A stretch of DNA of 5,086 nt, from assembly GCA_013813075.1 (NCBI GenBank), contig JACCSI010000436.1:1-5086 (forward strand), in the 5' to 3' direction. A program made the translations under genes and the position numbers. This stretch comes from Acidobacteriota bacterium (GTDB taxonomy: Bacteria > Acidobacteriota > Vicinamibacteria > Vicinamibacterales > UBA2999). Every line of letters starts with the position of its first letter. Position 1 is the first letter of the stretch. The notes beneath the pieces are model-generated. The model did no database searches, had not been told where the DNA came from, and saw nothing but the letters and a program-made list of their open reading frames with translations. This document shows positions 1 through 5,086 of the stretch, piece by piece.

Positions 1-67
1 GTACCAGCACGCGGCGCACGTTGTTCTCGGACACAAACTCGCCGTTCGTCACCGGGATCTCGACCGT
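1..67 (-). pseudogene. Continuation of the VWA gene beyond the in-frame TAG (partial)
   Basis: Directly after the TAG at 70-68, the same frame reads TVEIPVTNGEFVSENNVRRVLV and stays open to the window edge. Placed after '...VSPAADQPTV', this fits the usual family phrase 'PTVYTVEIP...GE.V.ENN.R.VLV', in which the stop sits where a tyrosine is expected. TAC or TAT to TAG is a single-base change, affecting base 68. I therefore read bases 1-67 as the remains of the same gene rather than intergenic DNA. The rest of the gene lies outside the window, so I cannot see whether the frame stays open. Confidence 0.7.
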
Positions 68-880
68 CTACACCGTCGGTTGGTCCGCGGCTGGTGACAC
101 CGTGAACACCTCGTGTATCGGCGCCCCGTCTTCAGGTGAGGCGACATGGCGCGTTTCAATCGGCCGGCCGTTGGCGCTCAGTCGCAGTTCCATCGCCGTC
201 GTCCCAAACCCAGCGCTGGTGGCGGAGACGCTGAGGTCGATCGATGAGTCGGAGAACATGGGGTCGCCCGCCGTGAGATTGACGACCTCGCGGTCCCGTC
301 CCGCCGTCGTCTCGCCGATGCCAACGGTGAACACCGGCACGCCAGGCCCCTGCGAGGTGCCCGCTTCCCGAGCCGCAGTGTCGCCGCCGTCCGACAGCAC
401 AACCACGCCGGCGAGTCGTTGACCGCGATAGCGATCGGCGAGCGCGGTCAGCGCCCCGGTCAAATCACTACGCCGCGCATCCGCGGTGAGTTGACCGACC
501 TCGCCGCGTGCGAGCGATTCGCCGAATGTGAGCAGTTCGGTGCGAAAGTCCGCGCCGATCGCGGGCTGCAGCTCCTTCGCTACCGCACGTGCGCGTTCGA
601 GTCGCGGCCCGCCGGCATCGGCCAGCCGCATGCTGCGGGACCCGTCGACGAGAATCGCGACGATACTGTCGCGCGCGCCGACGGCTTGCACGAACTGGAC
701 CGGCCGCAGCAAGAACAGCACGAGCAGTAGAAGGGTGACGGCGCGAAGCGCAGTCAGCGTGCTGCGTTGCAAACCGGTCAGCGGGACCACCAGGCGTGCG
801 TACGTCCACCACGCGCACGCGAGCGCAATGGCACACGCCAACACATAGCCCCACCACGGAAGTGCAACGGCGAACTGCAT
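68..880 (-). CDS. VWA-domain membrane protein, frame cut by an in-frame TAG
   Basis: The product as read is 270 residues. Two N-terminal membrane helices (about 10-28 and 41-59, ending 'LLRPVQFV') precede a von Willebrand A domain (about 70-190). The MIDAS metal-binding motif is intact: D79-G80-S81-R82-S83 in 'AILVDGSRSM', the S138-D139-L140-T141 loop in 'RSDLTGAL', and D164 in 'VVLSDGGDT'. Residues about 195-270 begin a beta-sandwich ('LTAGDPMFSDSSIDLSVSATSAG', 'HEVFTVSP'). The frame stops at TAG (70-68), yet the codons after it continue the domain as in relatives, which are much longer (commonly about 700 or more residues, with an amidotransferase-like C-terminal part). The ATG at 880 was chosen because the hydrophobic helix follows at once; the frame is open further upstream to 1156, but that part is Arg-rich out-of-frame DUF4175 sequence. 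No clear Shine-Dalgarno site precedes the ATG, and the 29-base gap suggests translational coupling to the gene before. The protein should sit in the inner membrane and bind partners through the metal site. The domain call is firm; whether the gene is functional is open. Confidence 0.85.
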   Translation of the reverse strand: MQFAVALPWWGYVLACAIALACAWWTYARLVVPLTGLQRSTLTALRAVTLLLLVLFLLRPVQFVQAVGARDSIVAILVDGSRSMRLADAGGPRLERARAVAKELQPAIGADFRTELLTFGESLARGEVGQLTADARRSDLTGALTALADRYRGQRLAGVVVLSDGGDTAAREAGTSQGPGVPVFTVGIGETTAGRDREVVNLTAGDPMFSDSSIDLSVSATSAGFGTTAMELRLSANGRPIETRHVASPEDGAPIHEVFTVSPAADQPTV

Positions 881-909
881 GAACGAGAAGCCCAAGAACC
901 AGCGTACTG

Positions 910-3900
910 CTATCGAGGCTTTCGCGGCGCGGCAAGCGAGCGGTAGTACTTGTCCACGAGTTCGCGGTAGGCTTCGCTGACGCCGTCGTGGCCACCGGCG
1001 TTCAGACGTTCCTTGTTTTCGAGTGCGCGCAACTGGCCGGACACTTGCGAGTCGACGTCCTCGAGCGCCACCAGCAAATTCTTCTTCAACGATTCCCAGC
1101 GAGCGAAGTCCTGCTTGAACCCCTCCGTACCGGGCGCGGAGAAGCTTCGCCACCACGCCGCATCATTGGTGCCCATCGCGGAATTCTCGCGACGAATCTC
1201 GCCCGCCATCCGCTCCGCCTGACGCATCTGCTCGTTGACGTCGCGCTGCAGCTGTTCGAGGCGCCCGCTGCCACCACCTGGCGAGCCGCCTTGTCCGCCC
1301 GAACCGTTTTGCTGCTGTGGAGACGGCGGCCCCGCCTGCGAGGGCGGTGGACTACCCGGCTGCCCTGGTTGGCCCTGCTGACCCGGTGCCTGCCGACCCT
1401 GTTGGCCTGATTGACCCTGTTGCTGCCCTGTTTGAGCCTGCTGCCCTGACTGGTCCGGGCCACCTTGTTGTCTCTGCTGGCCTGCTCGGGCCAGCGGTTC
1501 GCCGGCGTCGTCGCCTGCGCGCCGCAACTGCTCGATGGAGCGCGTGAGGTCCTGCACCTTGTCGCGCAGCTCCTGCGTCTTTGTCAGTTGATCCGAATGG
1601 CGGCGGCTGTCCGCATTCTGGGTCCCGCTCGCGGCGCCAAGACGTTCCGCCACGCGATCGAGGGCCTTCGCCACTGCCTGGCCCTCCGGCTCACGGCCAT
1701 TACCCTGGCGCAGCGACTCGGCAGATTGGCGCATCCGCTCGGCCACCTTCTGACGCTCGAGCTCGCGTGAGGCGTCGGCGGTCGCTTGGCGCTGCTCCTG
1801 TTTTCCCTGGCCGCCACTTTTCGCCATGTCCTGCACGCGTTGCTGCAACTGCTCGGCGCGATCCGCGAGCCGCTCCTGCTCCCCAGCGAGACGTCGCCGC
1901 GCATCGTCGCCGGCACTGTCGTGCGCCGCACGGCTCGCTTCGCTGGCGAGCCGCCGCTGTGCGTCGGCGAGCTGACGCGTCTCGAGCTGCAAATCGCCAA
2001 GGGCGCGACGTCGGTCGTCGGGCCGCGTCGTCTGCATCTGGCGTTCGAGGTCGCGCAGTCGCTCTGACGCGCGGCTCCCGCTTTCCGCGGCCTGCTCGCC
2101 GTTCTGGCGACCCATGCCGGTCGCGGCGTTGCGCATGTCTTCCGAGATCTGGCGCAGCCGTCGACCCTCCTGCTGCGCGCGTCCGCTACTTTGTTCCGCG
2201 GTCTGACCGCTCGACTGAGCGCTCGCCTGGCCGCTCTGCGCCTCCGATGGCTGCGCGCTTTGCTGCATCTGTTGCGCTAGCTGTTCGGCCTGCTGGCGAA
2301 GTTCGTTCTGCTCGCGCGTCAGGCGCTCGAGCTGGCGCTTCACCTCTGCTTCGGCCATCTGTTGGCGGCTCTTCGCGAGGTCACCCTGCTCGCGGTTGAG
2401 GGCGTCCTGCCGGCGCGCCAGATCGCGGATGCGCTGCAGGGGGTCATCCTGCCTGGTCTCCTGGCGCTCCTCGGTGGAGTTCGGGGTTTCGTAATTGGTC
2501 TGTTGGCGCTTCCGCAGCTCCTGGTCGAACAGGCTGGAGAGATCGGCGCCCGCGCGATTCCCACCGCCGCCACCGCCGGCCTGCTGACCGCGCGTCACCT
2601 GGCGACGCCGATTCTCCGCTTCGGCTTTGAGCAACTGGCTGAGCGCCTCCTTTTCGTGCGGCACCGCGTCGGCGGTGCTTGGCTTGTCGAGTTCGTGGAC
2701 GGCGCGTCCCATCGCCTCGACCGCTTTGCCAAGCGGATCGTCGCCCGGCGCTGGTCTCTGGCCGGACCGTCGTCGTCGTGGGTCGCCGCTGGTCCTCGCG
2801 GCCCGCGCGGCGGCCTGCTCGGCGCGCTGCCGCAGGTTGGCCTGCGCCCTTGAAATCGCCTGGATATCTCGTACGACCGGGTCGCCACGAGCGCGGCGTG
2901 CCCGCGCATCCAGGTTCCACGTCGCAACGATAATCTCTTTCTGCGCGTCGGCGAGTCGGGCCAGACCGCTGTCGCTCTGCCCCGCGCCCTGGCCCATCTG
3001 CTGGCTTTGTGCGGCAACGAACTCCTCTTCGAATGGTTTGACCTCGAGGAAGAAGATATCGCTGCGCGCCTCGCTCGACCGGCGACCGCGATTGGCGTCA
3101 CGGGCACGGGCGTAATACGTCACGAAGTCGCCGGGCTGGACTTTGAGGTCCTCGATGAAGAGCGTGTGCCGGCCCGCTGCCGTCAACGCGCTTTTGGTGA
3201 CGTGCAAGGGAACGACGCGCTCCTTCCCTTGTGCCGCCTGGAAGACCAGCTCCAACGCCGCAACGCCGAAGTCGTCGTCGGCGCGAGCCTCGATGTGGAC
3301 TTCTTCGAGCGGGGTGACCTGCTTGTCGGTCGCGGGCCTGAGAATACGGACGTCAGGGGGTCGATCGTCGAGCGTGCGGATGTAGTACTCGGTATCGCCG
3401 GCGGTTTCAAGACCGTCGTGGTCGGCCAGCGCGACTCGATAGGAGCCATCTGCCTCGATGGTAAGGGCACCGTCCAGCTGTTGGGATTCGCCGTCCAACG
3501 CAATCTTGCGGCCGTCATCGAGCAGCAGAAACGCCGTTGCGATCGGTTTATCGGCCGCGATCGCCAGGCGAACCCTCGTCCCGGGCGGTCCATAGATGTC
3601 GCCGCTATCCTCGTCGGTGCGTGGCTCCAGGCCGAGATTGCGCGGAAATTCGTAATGAAGATCGATCCGCTCGACGCGCGGCGGCCGAATCACGTTGACC
3701 GCGTAGGTGTCGGAACGAACGCTCGCGGCGTGGACGCTGTAGGCAAACGACGTGTCAACATCCGGCAGCGTGAGGGCAAACACGCCGGGCTCAGCCCCCG
3801 CGGTCATGCTGAGAGTGCGACTTTCCTCGCCGACCGCCACCGCTAAGGTCGGCACGAGTTCGCCAGCGAGACCACTGATGCGCGCGGTGATCGTGACAGA

Positions 3901-4512
3901 TTGCCCGGCTCGCAGTTTCGTGGTCCCGGGTGTCACCTGCATCGTCAACCGCGCCGGGAACAAGTAGGCCGACGCCACATTGGTGGCACGCGAGAACGAT
4001 GGCGCGAAAAACACAGCGACGAGGGCGAGGGCCGCCGCGGCCGCGGCCGCGCGACGCGCCGCCTGGCGGATGGAGCCGCGCGAGACGATGCGGTCAAGCG
4101 TCGTGTCGAGGTCACGCGCTGCGAATGCCCGCGATGCGTCCGCCAGTAACGCGTCGCGCATGCGGGGCGAGGCGTCTGGCCGCGCTGAATACTCCACCGC
4201 CGTCACCACCACGTCGTCGAGCCCGGGTTCACGCTCTTCGATGAACCGCGCAATCTGGCGATCCGAGGGAGTGCCCCTGCACGCCCACATCGCTCGACCG
4301 ATCGCCACCGTGCAGAGGATCGAAACCAGCGCGGTTGTGACGACGAGCGGAATGCCAGCGAGTGCCAGCAACCAGATGGCACCGATACCGGCCAGCACGA
4401 CCGCCGTTGCGGCTGCCGCGCCCACTGTCCAGGCGCGCAGGCGCGAACGTTGCGCCCATCGACGCCGCACGTTCTTGAGAATTACCTCGAGGTCAACCGA
4501 TCGATCGATCAT
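910..4512 (-). CDS. DUF4175-like large membrane-anchored coiled-coil protein
   Basis: Complete 1200-residue protein. It starts at an ATG with a good GGAGAG site and ends in TAG. Residues 28-50 and 53-73 are two membrane helices after a basic N-terminus (RRRW..RSRLR), and 150-171 is a third, Ala-rich one. Residues about 185-490 are beta-rich, Ig-like segments ('PGTTKLRAGQSVTITARISG', 'RVERIDLHYEFPRNLG', 'DDDFGVAALELVFQ', 'PGDFVTYYARARDAN'). From about 500 to 1000 comes a long helical, Gln/Arg/Glu-rich region predicted to be coiled coil, broken by a Gly6 run (646-651) and a conserved-looking 'DLSSLFDQELRKRQQTNYE' motif (657-675). Residues about 1003-1083 are Gln/Gly/Pro low complexity; 1084-1200 form a folded-looking end ('SAPGTEGFKQDFARWESLKKNL', 'YRELVDKYYRSLAAPRKPR'). 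This layout matches DUF4175-type proteins as I know them from Acidobacteriota. By the positive-inside rule the residues after helix 3 would lie outside the cytoplasm. Its place between BatA-like and VWA genes suggests a scaffold in the same envelope complex; no enzymatic motif is visible. Function unknown. Confidence 0.88.
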   Translation of the reverse strand: MIDRSVDLEVILKNVRRRWAQRSRLRAWTVGAAAATAVVLAGIGAIWLLALAGIPLVVTTALVSILCTVAIGRAMWACRGTPSDRQIARFIEEREPGLDDVVVTAVEYSARPDASPRMRDALLADASRAFAARDLDTTLDRIVSRGSIRQAARRAAAAAAALALVAVFFAPSFSRATNVASAYLFPARLTMQVTPGTTKLRAGQSVTITARISGLAGELVPTLAVAVGEESRTLSMTAGAEPGVFALTLPDVDTSFAYSVHAASVRSDTYAVNVIRPPRVERIDLHYEFPRNLGLEPRTDEDSGDIYGPPGTRVRLAIAADKPIATAFLLLDDGRKIALDGESQQLDGALTIEADGSYRVALADHDGLETAGDTEYYIRTLDDRPPDVRILRPATDKQVTPLEEVHIEARADDDFGVAALELVFQAAQGKERVVPLHVTKSALTAAGRHTLFIEDLKVQPGDFVTYYARARDANRGRRSSEARSDIFFLEVKPFEEEFVAAQSQQMGQGAGQSDSGLARLADAQKEIIVATWNLDARARRARGDPVVRDIQAISRAQANLRQRAEQAAARAARTSGDPRRRRSGQRPAPGDDPLGKAVEAMGRAVHELDKPSTADAVPHEKEALSQLLKAEAENRRRQVTRGQQAGGGGGGNRAGADLSSLFDQELRKRQQTNYETPNSTEERQETRQDDPLQRIRDLARRQDALNREQGDLAKSRQQMAEAEVKRQLERLTREQNELRQQAEQLAQQMQQSAQPSEAQSGQASAQSSGQTAEQSSGRAQQEGRRLRQISEDMRNAATGMGRQNGEQAAESGSRASERLRDLERQMQTTRPDDRRRALGDLQLETRQLADAQRRLASEASRAAHDSAGDDARRRLAGEQERLADRAEQLQQRVQDMAKSGGQGKQEQRQATADASRELERQKVAERMRQSAESLRQGNGREPEGQAVAKALDRVAERLGAASGTQNADSRRHSDQLTKTQELRDKVQDLTRSIEQLRRAGDDAGEPLARAGQQRQQGGPDQSGQQAQTGQQQGQSGQQGRQAPGQQGQPGQPGSPPPSQAGPPSPQQQNGSGGQGGSPGGGSGRLEQLQRDVNEQMRQAERMAGEIRRENSAMGTNDAAWWRSFSAPGTEGFKQDFARWESLKKNLLVALEDVDSQVSGQLRALENKERLNAGGHDGVSEAYRELVDKYYRSLAAPRKPR
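1264..1506 (-). repeat. Gln/Gly/Pro low-complexity coding tract
   Basis: Encodes residues about 1003-1083 of the DUF4175-like protein. It is an irregular series of short units such as GQQ, QSGQQ, GQQGQ, GQPG and a PPPSQAGPPSP patch, ending in a Gly/Ser-rich stretch. On the plus strand this appears as many imperfect repeats of ctgttg/ctgacc/ccctg type. It looks like a disordered linker between the coiled coil and the C-terminal module. The reading frame is intact throughout; such tracts vary in length between relatives. Confidence 0.75.
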
Positions 4513-4520
4513 GTGTCGCG

Positions 4521-4526
4521 CTCTCC
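4521..4526 (-). promoter_or_regulatory. Ribosome binding site of the DUF4175-like gene
   Basis: The minus strand reads GGAGAG, followed by 8 bases (CGCGACAC) and then ATG at 4512-4510. This is a good Shine-Dalgarno match at normal spacing. It supports the ATG at 4512 as the start rather than any internal GTG or later codon. Confidence 0.7.
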
Positions 4527-4548
4527 GCCGCTGGCCGAACGCTCTTGA

Positions 4549-4577
4549 ATAATCCTACGCCTTAATTGACATACCAA
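4549..4577 (-). promoter_or_regulatory. Possible sigma70-type promoter upstream of the DUF4175-like gene
   Basis: Reading the minus strand, TTGGTA (4577-4572) and GATTAT (4554-4549) are separated by exactly 17 bases; each matches the -35 or -10 consensus at 4 of 6 positions. Transcription would start near 4542, giving a leader of about 30 bases before the ATG at 4512. The stretch is clearly richer in A and T than the surrounding coding DNA, and the 103-base gap is longer than the 29-base gap downstream. The motif match is weak, the organism's promoter consensus is unknown, and the gene may simply be read through from the upstream gene. Confidence 0.3.
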
Positions 4578-4615
4578 GGGGCCGATGTCTCACTGTATCG
4601 AAAGTGCTCGGACCG

Positions 4616-5086
4616 CTAGATGGCCTTTCGGCCGATGAACCCCTCCCCCGCCAAGGCGACGAACATCACCAGCAGACCCAACTGCCAGAGCCGCTGCTGC
4701 TCTTCCTGTTCCTTGGCGACGGCCTGGGCGCGCACCTCGGCCACATCATGAAGGCGTGTGATTGCCTTTGAAAATTCTTCCACTGACGTGTGGGCGGGAT
4801 TCGATTCCTTGACGTCAGGGTTTACGGCCACCGATCGGTCGGCGACGACGTGCAGGCCCGGTGTCAACTGTATTCCCGGCGGTATTTCCGGCAGGGTAAA
4901 CGTCTGGTGCAGTTCGCGCCCCTGCGTAAGATACCTCGCCGTTTCGATGGCCCACGGAACGAACGCGGGGATGAGCGGAAACCGGTTCCAACGGTTGTCC
5001 AGGTCCGAGGCGAAAATCAGCAGCCGCCCCCGGTCGACTGGTTGTTCGGTCATTGCGTCGCCGGCACCCGAGAAACGCGCCAGCAC
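4616..5086 (-). CDS. BatA-like membrane protein, C-terminal part (5' end outside window)
   Basis: This is the last 156 residues of a larger protein; the reading frame is open to the window edge, and the first codon visible (GTG) is an internal valine rather than a convincing start. Residues about 1-50 hold the pattern 'LARFSG...GRLLIFASDLDNRWNRFPL..AFVPW', which I recognise as the C-terminal domain of BatA / aerotolerance-regulator N-terminal-domain proteins, a region related to glutamine-amidotransferase folds. A 'VNPDVKESNPAHTSVEEF' segment (about 89-106) follows, as is usual before the last helix in this family. Residues about 133-150 form a hydrophobic membrane helix (LWQLGLLVMFVALAGEGFIG), followed by a short basic tail (RKAI). 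Family members are usually several hundred residues long, with two N-terminal membrane segments and often a VWA-like domain, none of which is visible here. They act at the inner membrane beside MoxR ATPases. The gene ends in TAG, 103 bases before the next gene. Family assignment is fairly sure; molecular function is not known. Confidence 0.8.
   Translation of the reverse strand: MLARFSGAGDAMTEQPVDRGRLLIFASDLDNRWNRFPLIPAFVPWAIETARYLTQGRELHQTFTLPEIPPGIQLTPGLHVVADRSVAVNPDVKESNPAHTSVEEFSKAITRLHDVAEVRAQAVAKEQEEQQRLWQLGLLVMFVALAGEGFIGRKAI

Noticed and set aside
881..1156. Upstream extension of the VWA reading frame to 1156
   Set aside because: This part is Arg-rich, has no family resemblance and lies wholly inside the well-supported DUF4175-like gene in another frame; the membrane helix that begins the VWA protein follows the ATG at 880.
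1581..2399. 272-residue open frame on the plus strand
   Set aside because: Its Arg/Ala/Pro-rich translation opposite the coiled-coil coding region is what a shadow frame looks like; no domain is recognisable.
3007..3846. 279-residue open frame on the plus strand
   Set aside because: It is antisense to the conserved beta-rich part of the DUF4175-like gene, has no recognisable domain or binding site, and is typical of long chance frames in GC-rich DNA.
4031..4050. GCGGCC repeat in the large gene
   Set aside because: It is explained by Ala codons in the third membrane helix (residues about 155-161); no sign of a separate repeat element.
4566..4571. Perfect TTGACA on the plus strand
   Set aside because: No -10-like box lies 16-18 bases downstream, and no plus-strand gene follows.
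4560..4579. Possible hairpin CCTTGGT/ATTAAGG in the gap before the DUF4175-like gene
   Set aside because: The 7-base-pair stem includes two G-T pairs and is not followed by a T-run, so it does not make a convincing terminator; it also overlaps the possible promoter.

Overview
The window is a GC-rich bacterial chromosome segment with three genes in a row, all on the minus strand (transcribed right to left). The protein families and several family-specific phrases (for example the 'SLFDQEL...QQTNYET' stretch and the 'SAPGTE.FKQDFARWESLKKNL' C-terminus of the large gene) resemble, from memory, proteins of Acidobacteriota, especially the Vicinamibacteria. This assignment is an inference, since there is no rRNA or marker gene here.

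Layout in transcription order. (1) 5086-4616: the last 156 residues of a BatA-like membrane protein (aerotolerance-regulator type) whose 5' part lies outside the window. (2) 4615-4513: a 103-base, relatively AT-rich gap with a possible promoter and a good ribosome binding site. (3) 4512-910: a complete 1200-residue DUF4175-like protein with three N-terminal membrane segments, beta-rich domains, a long Gln/Arg/Glu-rich coiled coil, a Gln/Gly/Pro low-complexity stretch and a conserved C-terminal module. (4) 909-881: a 29-base gap. (5) 880-68: a VWA-domain membrane protein with two N-terminal membrane helices and a MIDAS metal site. Its frame is cut by a TAG at 70-68, but the same frame continues in a family-like way to the window edge at base 1.

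All three proteins are membrane-anchored and belong to the families usually encoded beside MoxR-type AAA+ ATPases and DUF58 proteins (the Bat-type cluster). They probably form, or help form, one cell-envelope complex: VWA proteins supply metal-dependent protein contacts and the DUF4175 protein is a large, probably extracytoplasmic, coiled-coil scaffold. The biochemical function of such clusters is poorly known.

The most notable point is the in-frame amber codon in the VWA gene, at a position where I expect tyrosine. Both other genes in the window end in TAG, so a genome-wide reassignment of TAG is unlikely; a point nonsense mutation or a sequence error fits better. No RNA genes, mobile elements, CRISPR arrays or terminators were seen.
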